Under the pieces are notes generated by a model. That model searched no databases, was not told the origin of the DNA, and saw only the letters and a program-made list of their open reading frames with translations. Made by a program: the position numbers and the translations under genes. Positions 12,900 through 24,909 of a stretch of 64,000 nucleotides of DNA are shown one piece after another. Numbering within the stretch: the stretch's first letter is position 1; each line of letters begins with the position of its first letter. The stretch is from Citrus sinensis (Eukaryota > Streptophyta > Magnoliopsida > Sapindales > Rutaceae). The stretch lies in assembly GCF_022201045.2 (NCBI RefSeq), contig NC_068557.1:25211501-25275500 (forward strand). The letters run 5' to 3'.

Positions 12900-14130
12900 G
12901 AAGCACTCAATTGAAAATGTGGAAAACTAAAGTAAAAAATATTGACTCTTTTTCTTTTTTCTGTACACAATATTTATCATAGCTGCTACAAATCCAGTAA
13001 CTATCTATGCTCAGGGTTATAGATTGCCGTCGATTACATGAATAATTAATTTAAAAAAAATGCTTGCCATCTCCTTTTAGGCAAATTGAATTTCTGCTCG
13101 ATTTTATTTGCTCAAAGGGACATATAATATTAGTATCGCGTTTGTTAACATATTTTCACGTTACCACCGTGTCCCCTTTCATGGGCTGGTGAAAGAGCAA
13201 CTGGGCTTTGGCCTTTATATGAACAAGTGGACACCCTTTTGTTTAGACAATACAAAAGTAGAATTTACGTTTTAATAGTCGCCTCGTGAAATAAAACGTA
13301 TTAACCCGTACATTCATTTTGGGGAAAAATTTTTTTGGATCAGATGATCTCTTGGTATGAACACTTATGATCTTTTTTAGATCTTATGCCACACATGTTT
13401 TAGTATTTTTTAATTTATTAACCACTAATTATATTAAAAAATTTAATCTCAGATCAGAAGAGAATCTGGTTAAAAAATTTTAGAATCTCAGCTGGTATGT
13501 TAATCAATGAGTTGGTTATTTATTGTTAGATAATATAATAGTAATTTAACTGGTTATAAAATTCATCGTGAGTGAAGCAAAAGCAAAGCAAATGGTTAGG
13601 ACTTAAAAGGCAAAACTGGATCTGGAAATCCAAATATTAGGAAGTTTTTCAATTAGATTTGACAAAACCAAACACGGCTACAAAAGCCTACAAGCTGTTT
13701 AACATATAAGTTGACCAAGAAGTAAACTGTTAATTTATAAAAGCACTTTCAGAATCTATCACTGAAAATCACAGATGTAAGGAGGAGGAATATGAAACAT
13801 TAAGATGTCATGTCGTCTGCATATTTATAAATGAAATGTCATGTCGTTAGCATAAAACATTATAAACGACGCGCCATCAAGGATATCTCATCGAACCCTG
13901 TCTTTTACATCTCCCCGCCATGACTGATGTTAAAACCCAGCCACGAAGGGGATCCATAGCCAAATTGTAACAAACAAGATTGATTAATTAATAAAAAAAG
14001 AAGAAGAAGCTTGATATGAAAACGATAGAAGGAAAAATGATGACGTCATCCCCCACAAAATAAATAGAAAGAAGAGATACCTTACCAGAAATTGAACTGA
14101 AGAAATCAAGCACGGTTCCTAAAGTCGACG
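12900..14130. other. Intergenic spacer, no gene recognised
   Basis: Mixed AT-rich sequence without a credible frame. The tandem pair ATGTCATGTCGT (about 13806 and 13837) is the only structure seen. The right end leads into the conserved flank of the second microRNA hairpin. Confidence 0.35.
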
Positions 14131-14139
14131 AAGAGATGA

Positions 14140-14310
14140 TAAAGAGAGGAAGGAACTGCAGGAAATCATAGGAATGGGAGGCATAGGGAAGAAATTGAAT
14201 TTGTAATTTTCTTTCTCAATTGAAAAAGAAAAGAAAAATTATACGTTTTCTTCACTTCTTACCCCACGCTCCCACTCCCAAAACTTCCTCGCTTCAATCT
14301 TCCTCTCCTC
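14140..14310 (-). ncRNA. MIR482: MIR482 hairpin 2 (mature matches csi-miR482a as recalled)
   Basis: The minus-strand 3' arm, complement of 14171-14192, begins TCTTCCCTATGCC and ends CCCATTCC. I recall this 22-mer as citrus miR482a-3p. The 5' arm, complement of 14257-14278, begins GGAGTGGGAGCGTGG and pairs with it with mismatches. A second helix in the loop (CTCAATTGAAAAAG and partners) extends the fold. The flank AAAGAGAGGAAGGAACTGCAG on the plus strand matches that of hairpin 3. Expected role: 22-nt regulator of NBS-LRR transcripts and phasiRNA trigger. Expression and exact ends are not visible. Confidence 0.88.
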
Positions 14311-14813
14311 CTCCTCTGTTTCTAGATTCACAACACAACTATGCAAGTAAAAGTGTTGTAAATGCCCTCCGGTAAAAGTAAGCAAAGCTGCAGCTTGCAA
14401 AAGCAAGTGATTAATAATTAAAAAAAAAAAAAAAAAAGCCTGCCGTTTTGAAAGTGTTAACTTTATTGGAAATGCAAGGAATCATTTATTGGAATGAACA
14501 CCCGTTTGGACGGTAGTCATTAGAGTCTGATGCGGCCAGTGCGGGGTCTGTGCTGTCACATGCTTGTGTCCGCCTTTTAAAATACGACAAAGAATAAAAA
14601 ATTTGAACGAAGAAAAGAATCCGAAGCAGGAGATTTGCCCGTGCGTCCTCATCAGCATCAATGACCTTTTCGTTGTGTGAAGTGTGAACACGTAGATTTA
14701 TGTCGAGGGTTGGGTTGGTTGCCTGCACACGAATCTATCTTGTGGTCGCAACTACGTGGACGGTCTGAAAGGGAAAGAGAGGGCTTCGGTCTAATCTAAT
14801 GCGCTCAGCTTGA

Positions 14814-15078
14814 AATTTTGGGAAGAAAAGTAGAATAAGTCCGATTGTTGAAGAGTTGAACAACAAGATAGAGGATTCCCCTTAGGTGCAACAGTGGCAC
14901 CGTGCTACAGTTGCACCTAGTCGTTGGATGTCAGTAGATCTTACCAATCCAACTGCATCCAACGGCTAGGTGCAACTGTAGCACGGTGCCACTGTTGCAC
15001 CGTAGCCTGATCCCAAGATAGAATCCCAGAAAATTTTGGGAAGAAAAGTAGAATAAGTCCGATTGTTGAAGAGTTAAT
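14814..15078. repeat. 46-bp direct repeat flanking a MITE
   Basis: AATTTTGGGAAGAAAAGTAG through TTGAAGAGTT occurs at about 14814-14860 and again at about 15031-15076. The MULE MITE at 14873-15013 sits between the copies, so a local duplication preceded or accompanied its insertion. Confidence 0.7.
14873..15013. mobile_element. MULE-type MITE with 9-bp TSD
   Basis: A 36-bp perfect inverted repeat (14885-14920 against 14966-15001, core GGTGCAACAGTGGCACCGTG) lies in a 141-bp element whose outer ends both start GGAT. Nine-base direct repeats CAAGATAGA flank it at 14864-14872 and 15014-15022. That length is diagnostic of Mutator-like transposition. Confidence 0.85.
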
Positions 15079-15296
15079 AGTAAAAAAAAAAAACCTTCAT
15101 TATATTAATTATTTAATAGTAAAAGTTATAAAAATTATTTTCTTTGCCAAATCGCTAAATTCTTCGTATTTCGATTATTATAACCCTACTTATTTATTTC
15201 TAAATAAATTAAATTCAGCATCAACATATCTAAAATTCGTGGTGGTCATAATTATTTTTAACATGTTTTTCCCTGATTTCTTTCGAGTTTTTAAAT

Positions 15297-15878
15297 GGGT
15301 AATTTTTAAAAACCTCTCCTGAGGTTTGGGTTTGTTGCAAGTAGATGACGGAAATTTATTTATTTGTAAAAAATCATCTACCGTCAGTTAATTTTAACAT
15401 CGACCGTTAGTTGACTTTACAAAGACAATATTACCCTTAACAATAGTTTGTAGACGGAAATAACTAAAAAAAAAATCAAAATTGTTGGCTATTTTATCCT
15501 CTTTAAATTATTGATATTTTCTTAAAGTTCCTACAAAAAAAGATAAAATTAAAAACTTAAAAAATCCTCTTTAAATTATTGATATTTCCTTAAAGTTCCT
15601 ACAAGAAAGATAAAATTAAAAACTTGAAAATGAAAAAGTCATAATCTTTACCTATGATATTGTAAATCTTTGGAATTGACAAGGATTAAATTGTCAAAAA
15701 ATAGGGTTTGTGCTTTTTGCGCCAATAATTTTAATTTTTTTTTTAGTTATGTCAGTCTACAAACTATTGTTAAGGGCAATATTGTCTTTGCACAGTCAAC
15801 TAACGGTACAAATAAACAAATTCTCACTATCTACTTGCAACAAGCCCAAACCTCAGGGGAGGTTTTTAAAAATTACCC
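15297..15878. mobile_element. MULE-like fold-back MITE with 10-bp TSD
   Basis: The ends are near-perfect inverted repeats for more than 50 bp, beginning GGGTAATTTTTAAAAACCTC on either strand. The pairing continues inward (for example ACAATAGTTTGTAGAC against GTCTACAAACTATTGT). GTTTTTAAAT is duplicated at 15287-15296 and 15879-15888. The interior carries a direct repeat of about 65 bp (from about 15497 and 15562). The open frame across the right half is fortuitous. Confidence 0.85.
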
Positions 15879-16035
15879 GTTTTTAAATCCTTTTCAAAGA
15901 CAAAACTATTTTGTTTTGAATACTAAAAGTTGTCAAAGATCCATCAATCCCCTATTGAAAAGTCGCGTAAAGTATGATTTGCATTTTGAAAAAATAAATG
16001 CATATCTCTCATGGAGATTTGTTTGTCGTCTGCAA

Positions 16036-16904
16036 TAGAGGTGGGCAATGGGCCGGACGGCACAAGGCACGACACGGCACGAGCAGGTTTGGATAAAGCA
16101 CGCGGCACGGCACGACACGCACGTGGGCCCTGCCGACCTTAGATTTTAGGTACGTGGGCCTTAAAAGCACGGCACGCGAAAAAGCACGCAATAAGCACGT
16201 TTCATTTTTAATGAAAGTAAACTTAAAATTTTATAATTTTATAAATAACTTGAAATTGAATCTTTTAATATATTTTATTAGCTCAAGTTTTTTAAATTTA
16301 TTTAATTATTAGTTTGAAAAAAATTATAATTGATTTATGTTTATAATTTATTAAATAAATAATTGATATCATGATTTTAATAAATAAAATTATAAATATC
16401 ATGATTCTATAAATATGTATTAATATTATTATAAACTGTGATATATGACTTTACGTAATTCAAAGTTAACAATTAAGTTAACTTTTAAAAAAAATTATTA
16501 TTATTGTTGTTGTTAAGTATTAAAAAAGAATTCTAATATCATAGAGTCAAACTTAACAACTAACATTACATTCTCTTATTATTATTAATTTTTTATTATT
16601 GAATATGGACTTGAATTTTAAATTTGTTATTCTATTAAATTTAAATAAAGCCACATTGATCCAAAAAAAGTACATAAGATTGAAAAAAAATAAGACAACA
16701 ACTTGACATGCGCTTTTAAAAAAATAAAAAAGGAAAAAAGCTTAGGGACTATTTTTCCTAGGCACGGCACGGCACGAGTGTGAACGAGCACGAGCACGTG
16801 TGGGCACGGCACGTTTGCCGAGCTGGCATGACACGAGCACGAGCACGCGTGGGCTTCCTTTGATTGGCCTGGGTCAGCACGGCACGGCCCGTTGGCCATC
16901 TCTA
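16036..16904. mobile_element. hAT-like non-autonomous element, copy 1
   Basis: The ends TAGAGGTGGGCAATGGGCCG and, in reverse complement, TAGAGATGGCCAACGGGCCG form terminal inverted repeats. The 8-bp flanks GTCTGCAA and GTCTACAA form a target duplication with one mismatch. Subterminal GGCACGGCACGA-type repeats are dense at both ends, and the interior is AT-rich without transposase. The interior is shared with the elements at about 24.09-24.91 kb (inverted) and 63.07-63.89 kb. Confidence 0.8.
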
Positions 16905-16964
16905 GTCTACAAATCATCTGCTAATGAAATTATCACCCTAATAAATATCCTTTACAAGTTACTA

Positions 16965-19940
16965 TTGATGCCGAAATCCGATTGAGTTGGTTAGTGACTC
17001 ACTCCTAGATTCCTGCATCAGCATTAATTTTTTTTTGTGGTGAAACGGCTTGCCAATCATCAAGGATGTCCTGTGATGGCCAATTAATAATCTGCAAATA
17101 CTTTGGATTTTTCAGGACTTTTTTAAGCATAAAGAATTATCGTACCATCTTCAATGCATTGACGTTATTGGGTTGAATACGTTACTTGAATCATGCGTTA
17201 GTGTGCCTGTTACAGAGTAGTTCTTAAGCAGCAATTATAGCAGTTGGGCGTGCGTGGACATTATGCCCAACTTTTCGAAAGGAACTCGTCAATTAAACTT
17301 AATTAAGGTCTTTAAACCGACCTAGTTCTGGTCTCCTCAAACCTATCTGCTCGAAGTCACTAGAATTACCTCCTAGTGGAGAAGACCAGCTCAAGGTCAC
17401 CAGAATTACCACCTGGTCGAGATGGTCTGCACATTCATTTTCTCACTTTTACTTGGAGAACATGGTCATCCTATTTAATTTCCTAAACAACAATCCTCCA
17501 GTTTCTAGTGTTGAGAGTGAAACAAATCAAGACTGGAAACTCTAAAGTTCATAGTTTTACAAACTTAAAACTTTAAGCAACTTATTTTGCTTTCTCTGCT
17601 GACCATGCCATCGGTGAGCAGGTTTCGTCAGTTGAAAGTTTTATGCATTGCCTAGAGGAAGTTTCAAGGCTTTTAACCTTTAACTGACTTAAGCAATTTT
17701 AAATTACTCTTATCAGTTTAAGGTCTTATGTCTTATCTAGAATAAGCTTTAAAACTTCTAACCTTATACTGACTTAAGTAACATTAAACAACTCTTGTCA
17801 GTTTAAGGTTTTATGTTTTACTTAAAATATATTTTAAAGTTTTAACCTTTTATTGATTTTCTTTACTTTTTTTAATGCCTTGTAAAATATTAATAAATTT
17901 TATCTATAAACTTTGCTGGTCTTCTCAATGCTAGCCTACAACTCCCATTTCATAATTTGCTTTCACATTGAGCAACTTTCAAGAAATTAAGTTAATTAAG
18001 TTATACCATCAGCCCAAATATGAGCACAATCAATTTAATGAATATAAGTTATCCTCATCTCACATAGCAAGACTTAGAGAAATAATTAAATTTTCGTGGA
18101 AAATTTGCATGTAAATCAAAATATAACTTCTGACCTGTTCTGATTCCTGCAAACATGTGCTTTGAAAGTACTGTCGTATGAGCTTTTTGCTTCAAACCCT
18201 TAAATATGGATCTTTGGTGGGTGTTTTTCATTCAAACTATGAACGTCATTCTGCTCTATTGTCATGATATACTTCCCTTGCAACTTTTGAGTTTGCTTTA
18301 ATTGTCAATTTACTATTTTTTCCAATTTTGTTTCTGTTACTGCTTTAGCTTCTATTTGTCAACCTTGCCTCTAGCTTACTCAAGATGTCTTTTGGGAGGC
18401 TTAAGAAGACATTTCTATGATTTGTAACTCATAAAAAATATGAGTAGAGAAACAACAAAACTCATTTAGACATTTTATCATATACTTGGTAGACATAACA
18501 TTAATATCATGATTATATAATTATCTTCCTGGTGATTACCAAAAAATTTCACAAACAAGATAACTAAACTAAGATGGCTTATGCAAAAAGGGTAAAGATA
18601 TATTCTCAAGCATAAACGCCAAACAGGTAATGAAGATAAGCATGTTATCCCAAAAATATGATTAATTAAATACAAATGATAAGCACATGATCTTGTAAGT
18701 TCTGATGCCATGCGTCGTACCGGATTTAGAACTTATGCTCACAATTACGAGGCATGCAGTAAATGAAAATTTGATTCTAAATTTTCATGCAATAATGCAC
18801 GTGAATGGCAACTTAAACAAATTGAACTTGTGATCTAGTCAAGTTGGCGATGAAAGAATATTTCCTATGATCAAATTGGATTTATGCTCACAATTACCAA
18901 AATTGTGCAATCAAATAAATTGATTTTCATAATTTCATGTTGTAAGCCGTGAAATGTTTTGGATGAAATGAAGAATCAAGTTCGCATCAAGCTAGTATAT
19001 GAATTGAAGTGAAAAGCTGTATCGATGACTTACCGATTGAATAAGCAAATTTTTTCAATACCTTGATTTGGTCATTGGCCTCTGGGCAGGGTTTAATCGA
19101 TAATTACTACCATCAATTTAATTTGCTAATCACTTCTGCTTTGGCCAGATCAAAATTGGTAGAAAGAATGATGACTTTTCTTACGATTCCCCACACACAG
19201 TACTAAAATGTTGATGTTGAAATCTAGTCGAGCTGATAATGGAGATCATGTTACTTCGTCAACACTTGAATTTATTTTGATCGGAAACTGCCACTTGTTG
19301 CTCCGTTAGAATTGGAATTGCGACAATGCTTGTTTTTATCTGCAATAACAAAAAACTATTAGGGGGCGCCGGATTTTTTCCAGTGAAAATTCTCTGACGC
19401 TCAAGTTAGCAATCGAGTTTTCTTGTAAAAAATAGTAATGTCACACCATTAGTGATCTTACGTATTTTTACTGTGTTTTTCTTTTTATCAGATTTTTTTT
19501 CCTCTCCCCCTTCCCAAAAAAAGTCATTTTTTTTCAGGATCTTTCCGGGTTCTTATAGACAACCGTGAATATTGCTTGTTCTTCAATGTACGGTCGTTAC
19601 CAAATTGAATGTGTCACTTGAATTAAGAGTTAATGTATCTGTTTCTACATAGTTATTGAGCTGCAGTTATAACGCCTCATCGCGTTTAGACATTATGGCA
19701 GTACGTGCTTAGATGTTACGAACGAACTCCCAGGTGGAGTTCAACAATCTGAGTATTAAATAAAGGCCTAAGAATCGGATAATCCAATTTTGGTCTCCTC
19801 GCAAGATACTAGTTGCACTTGCATATGCGACTAGATTAATTTCTCCTCGATGTTTTATATTACCTTCACAACATCGATATCTAGTGACTATATTTATATA
19901 CCCTAAACAGTTACTATATTTTGTATAATTCATAGGCAAA
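16965..19940 (-). mobile_element. Decayed LTR retrotransposon remnant
   Basis: Segments around 16967-17340 and 19209-19800 are recognisably related (for example GAATACGTTACTTGAAT against GAATGTGTCACTTGAAT, then matching CTGGTCTCCTC and TTGGTCTCCTC), as old LTRs would be. Near 18697-18711 the minus strand reads CATGGCATCAGAAC, resembling the initiator-Met tRNA primer site, with a preceding CA LTR end. No protease, RT or integrase frame survives. Boundaries and even the pairing of these LTRs are uncertain. Confidence 0.4.
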
Positions 19941-20429
19941 TATTATTATGGCAAGCATAGAGGTGAGCATTTGGATCAGGTTAAACCATACAAATCCAAA
20001 TCTAAAGTCCAGTTTGATTTTGTTTAACCTATAAAATTTAAACGAGCTGAGATTTAGAACCTAATTGGATTCTAATTTCAATTCGGATTCAAACATATAT
20101 GAACAAAAGTCACACAACTCACACACATCAGACAAATCAGACAAGCGGATAAAAACTCGTTTAGTCTCTATATTTTGATATTAGTACTCATTTAAACTTT
20201 ATATTTTTTAAAATATCTCAAATCATTCCTACTTTACTCTTTTTTTTCCTTTTAACTTGCTTTTGCAGTATTATCCTTTTATAATAATGTTTCTTTTTTC
20301 CTATACATTACTAAAAAGAAAAAATTATATTACTAATTTAACCCAAAAAATAAAATAGAAATAAAATATATATCAATTTTTGCGGAATACTCTACTGAGC
20401 AGTTGAACCGTTTGCTTAAAAATATCAAA

Positions 20430-20935
20430 ATCCGTTCAGGTGCACTCGACAACTCACTCACATACACCCACACATCGCGGTCGTTGTCGTTCAGGTGCAC
20501 TAACATTGCATCTTCTAATCGTTCTTGAACCGTTCACTTCCAATCTACTGCTGCTGGTAAAAAAAAAATCAAAATTCGTAATTGCTAATTACTCTTCTCA
20601 TCTTCCAAAATAATGACACCATTACACAAGCAAACCCCCCCCGCGCCAAAAAGAAAAACCCAGAAGAGCTCATGGTAAAAAAAATTCAAAATTTGTAATT
20701 GCTAATTACTCTCTTCTCATCTTCCAAAACAACGACACTACTGAATAAGCCGAACAAACAAACACCCCCCCCCCCCCCCCCCCCCCAAATAAAAACAGAA
20801 CAAATAAGGCCCACTCGGCAACTCACTCACATCCACACATTGCGGCCGCTGTCGTTTAGGTGCACCAACATTAGATCTTCTACCCGTTCTTGAACCGTTA
20901 GCTTTCGATCTACTGTCGCTGTCTTTGCCATTGGT
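20430..20935. repeat. Diverged tandem duplication with C-tracts
   Basis: Two related segments, about 20440-20670 and 20672-20930, share TTGCTAATTACTC, CATCTTCCAAAA, CAACTCACTCACAT and TTCTTGAACCGTT blocks in the same orientation. A homopolymer of about 22 C lies near 20765-20787, and a shorter C run near 20635. Confidence 0.6.
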
Positions 20936-20974
20936 GCCTCCTTCACTCACTGTCGTTAGTAGCACAATACGTTA

Positions 20975-22158
20975 ATATTGCATTTACTTGTCAACAATGG
21001 AAATCGAATAGAGCAATCAAAATGAAAAAAGTATTTACTTGTTTAATTGAGGAAGAAAATAGGAATGAGATGCATGGATCCCACAAAAAATAAAGAATCG
21101 CTACCAAGTTTGTGATTCTAGTAGGGGGGCTGGGAATCCCAATCTCATTCCCGATCATGACAAAAATGTCCCGTTATTTTTTTTTAAAATACCCTCTATC
21201 ATTGAAAACTATAAATTGAGAAAACAAAAACAAAAACCGAAATCTCAAATAGCAACTGACCCATCTCATCTCTCTCACCTAGAATCGATCAACAGTTCAT
21301 CACTTTCTCTTGCCGAGAGCAGCTTATCACCAATTACACACGCTGCCGCTCGTCACCGATCAACCGTCACCTGCTTCCATTGCTCGTGACCAATCTCGCA
21401 TGAGACTAGTTGGATTCGTTGTTGATTATTAATGGTAAGATTGTTGATGATGATGATTTTTATGACAATAATGGTGATGATTGATGATGGTGATGATTAT
21501 TATTGATGTTGTTATTGTGAATATGATTACAAAGATGATCTAACTGTGATGAGGATGACGAAGATGAAACTGGATTTTGATGTCGATGAAGAAGAAGAGA
21601 CAAAAGTGACAAGAAGAAAAAGAAGATTATTGTGATGATGATGATGTTGATGAAGAAGATGAAATTGACAATGGAGAAGTAACAAAGAAATTGCAGAGAA
21701 AAGAGGAAGGAGAAAGAAAAACGGGAGAGTGATAAAATAATAAGAAAAAATAAAAGAGGAAAAATAATTTATTTATTATTATTATTATTATCAATAATTT
21801 TCTTAATAATAATAATAATAATCATATAATAAATAATAAAAATAATAGTAATAATAAATTAAGGGTACTTTTTTAATAATATTATTATTATTAACAATCA
21901 TTTTTTATTTTTATAATAATAATAGTTATTATTATAATTAATTAAGAATATTTTAATAACTTGGAACAATTAAGCTTATTTCGATTCCGATTCTAAGATA
22001 AGATAAACACGTCTATAGAATTCCAATCTATTTCAATTTCTACAGTTCAAATAAACAACTTATTTTGAGTTCCATTCGTCATTCTCATTACAGCTTATTC
22101 TCATTTCAATGCATTTTGATTTTAGTCAATTCTAATTACTGACAAGTAAACATAGCAT
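20975..22158. mobile_element. Harbinger-like TIR element
   Basis: The left end contains GCATTTACTTGTCA and the right end in reverse complement GCTATGTTTACTTGTCA. TTA/TAA triplets sit at the borders. The interior holds GAT-rich microsatellites (about 21440-21680) and AT-rich repeats but no transposase frame. Confidence 0.45.
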
Positions 22159-22289
22159 AAATTACTTAATTCTAGTGATGAATGAAAAATGGGGTTGTCA
22201 ATTGAATGTATATCCCAGAAGTAAATATTTTTTTGATTTGTTTGGTTCCAAGGTACACAAACCCATTTGCCTATGTGTCATTTGGACTG

Positions 22290-22353
22290 TGGAGATGTAA
22301 CTTCAATACTCAATAGCTTTATAGGATGTAACTTCAATACTCAATAGCTTTAT
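22290..22353. repeat. 31-bp tandem duplication
   Basis: GATGTAACTTCAATACTCAA followed by TAGCTTTATAG occurs twice head to tail, immediately left of the MULE MITE at 22363. Confidence 0.8.
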
Positions 22354-22362
22354 AGTTAATAT

Positions 22363-22514
22363 GGACCTGTCTACGTTACAGATTCTGTAACAAACATCTC
22401 CCGTCATCCCACCATCCGATTTTCTTTTGTTTAGTTTCTCACTCCACATCCAATCACATCCAACGGCTGATGCTGCAGTCTGTACCTTACAGAATCTGTA
22501 ACGTAGTTTTGTCC
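22363..22514. mobile_element. MULE-type MITE with 9-bp TSD
   Basis: The inverted ends contain CTACGTTACAGATTCTGTAA and its complement. AGTTAATAT is duplicated exactly at 22354-22362 and 22515-22523. The element is 152 bp and non-coding. Confidence 0.85.
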
Positions 22515-23374
22515 AGTTAATATTTGTTTTTATTCTGCATCGATCCAGGCTGTGATTTGAAATTCCTTAATTTTAGGTGGCTGCTAGTAAATTTTTTCAA
22601 ATTGATCTGTTGTAACTCAAATTTTCAAACCGAACTGACTCGAATTGCGAACCAAATCGAATTGGGGAATTAGACCCAAACATGAGCAAAAACCAATTTG
22701 CCCACCCCCTAGCTAGGCATGTGATACTGCCCGTCTAAGAAACAGGAAAATTCGAATCCTCGAGATAACACGAAAGCATTTCCACAATTTTTATTTTTTT
22801 ATCTCTCATTCTCCATTTAATAATCTATGCTCAAACACCTGTATCTTTTATTCTATCTCAAGGGGTAAAAAAGAAAAAAAATTAAAGAACAGGGAAAAGA
22901 TCTAGCAAAGCAAACTTTTGATAAATAATTTTTCAGCTAAAATTAGTTTGTGAATTTGAATCCAATCCAGATCAATATGATAACAAGCAATCTTATCTTC
23001 GTTAAAACGATACAAATTAGTTTCTTTTCTTTGTTTGAATGAATGAATGGCCCTTTTATGGTCCATTTTCTAGTTTCTATCCCTCTTTTAAGATCACTAA
23101 ATCTTAATCTAGTAGCAGAATTTAGTGGCCTTTAATCAATTTAGTATGTAATTCAATGGATAGATTGATATTGTTCACAAAAAAAAACACCAAAAGTGTT
23201 TTAAATATGGCATGGCTAAAGAAAGTCTCAGCAAAATATCATTTCATCAACCACTATAGAGTGTAGATCTAAGAAGATATAGTATAAAAATTGAAAGAAT
23301 CAGAGAAATATCATACCAAAATTTGAGGCATGGAAAGAATAATAGATGGCTTCTCAAACCTCTTAGTCAAGTTC

Positions 23375-23560
23375 ATCAATAATACAAAGAGAGATAGAAA
23401 AGAGAGGAAGGAAATGCAGGAAATCCAAGGAATGGGAGGGGTGGGCAAGAAAAATTTTCTTTTTCTTTTTTATTGAACAAGAAAAATAGATCGCTTCTTG
23501 CCAAGCCTCCCATTCCAGAAATTTCCTCACTTCTTTCTTCTTCTCTTTCTTCCCTGTGTC
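23375..23560 (-). ncRNA. MIR482: MIR482 hairpin 3 (mature matches csi-miR482b as recalled)
   Basis: The minus-strand 3' arm, complement of 23429-23450, begins TCTTGCCCACCCC and ends CCCATTCC, a 22-mer I recall as citrus miR482b. The 5' arm, complement of 23496-23516, reads GGAATGGGAGGCTTGGCAAG. The lower stem (GGAAATTTC against GGATTTCC) extends pairing, and the loop contains CTTGTTCAATAAAAAAG. The plus-strand flank AGAGATAGAAAAGAGAGGAA is shared with hairpins 1 and 2, evidence of segmental duplication. The coding-looking frame on this strand (GHREEREEERSEE and so on) is an artefact of the purine-rich stem. Confidence 0.88.
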
Positions 23561-24089
23561 CCCTCTCCTTCTCCATTCTTCATACGCTCGCTGCTCACCA
23601 TCACAACCACGACTGAAAGTCTCAAGTCAGGTCGTTGATTGAAATGGCTCAAATAATCCGACTGCTCACATCCCGTTAGGGTTCTTCAATTTTAAGGCTA
23701 TTTTACATAAAAATCCCTGCCGTTGTAAATTGAATCGTTCCTTCCTGTTTCGACACTTGTAGGGTAATCTCGTCATCTCATGAGATACTTTTATCCTCCA
23801 CAAAGTTGACACGTCTCCATACGAAGTAAATTCTAATACACAATAAAAAGTTCCCACGTAGTGGACGTGGCAGCTTGCTTGCATCACCATCACGCCTTGC
23901 CTTAATTTCGCCGCAAGAGTTGTTTATTATTAAAATTTGGTTACTTTACATTTAACATAAGGTGCAATCTTCCACACAATTAATTCGTGGGCTCTATTAA
24001 GATCCGTAGCTGATAGAGAGAATTATACTAAATTAAATGTATGGTAACAACTCTTTATATTTTTTTATGTTGATTTTTTGAAATGGTGG

Positions 24090-24908
24090 AGACAGAGATA
24101 GGTAAAGGACTGTGCCTACTCATACAAGTTCGCGCTTACTTCATATCGTATTTATTACGTGTTTCGTATTGTGTCGTACTTAATTTTTTTACTTAAATTT
24201 GACCCAACACACGTATCGTTCCATGCCATGCCTTGTCTAAAAAAAATGATATTTTTCTTAATTTTCAAGAGAACATGCCAAGTTATAAGCGTATATACCC
24301 TTTTTTTTTTCTTTTTAAGATCTATATGCCTCTAGTTAAATTCAACAAAATCATAATTTTAAACTTTATGATATTAGAATTCTTTTTTAATACTTAACAA
24401 CAATAATACAACAATAATAATAATTTTTTCTTAAAAATTAACTTATCTGTTAGTTTGAACATACATAGAATTATAGATCATAAGACATAAAAACATTAAT
24501 ACATATATTTTATATAATCATCATATCATCTATTCATTTAATAAATTATAAACATAAAACAATTAGATTATTTTTTTAAACTAAAAATTAAATGAATTTA
24601 AAATAAAATATATTAAAAGATTCAATTTTAATTTTTTTATAATATTCAATTTCAAATTATTTATAAAATTATAAAATTTTAAGTTCACTTCTATTAAAAA
24701 GTTAAATATACTTATAACAAATCTTTTCACATATTGTGTTTTAATCAATCTCTAATCACATCTTGCCTTTAAAACTCATATACCCAATCTACAAGGATAA
24801 AACACTGCATGCCCTACTAAAATATGCTCGTGCATACAACAACATACAAACGCATGTGATACCTGTACCATACCACAGACCGCCGGACCCATTAGCCATT
24901 GTCATGTG
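24090..24908 (-). mobile_element. hAT-like non-autonomous element, copy 2 (inverted)
   Basis: The AT-rich interior is the reverse complement of the 16.0-16.9 kb element (for example TAAAATTTTAAGTTCACTTC against GAAAGTAAACTTAAAATTTT). The right end reads GCCGGACCCATTAGCC, a degenerate TIR. The left end and target duplication have decayed. Confidence 0.6.
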
Positions 24909-24909
24909 T

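Larger units (their letters stand above)
19968..22711. mobile_element. Possible large nested hAT-like element
   Basis: TAGAGGTGAGCATTTGG at the left and CCAATTTGCCCACCCCCTA at the right are inverted-repeat-like ends. The flanking octamers (GGCAAGCA, GCTAGGCA) are only loosely alike. Inside lie a tandem duplication, a Harbinger-like element and a MULE MITE, so if real the element is old and served as a landing site. Confidence 0.3.

Noticed and set aside
15670-16038. 122-residue open frame
   Set aside because: It covers the right inverted-repeat half of a MULE MITE. There is no family resemblance and the composition is non-coding.
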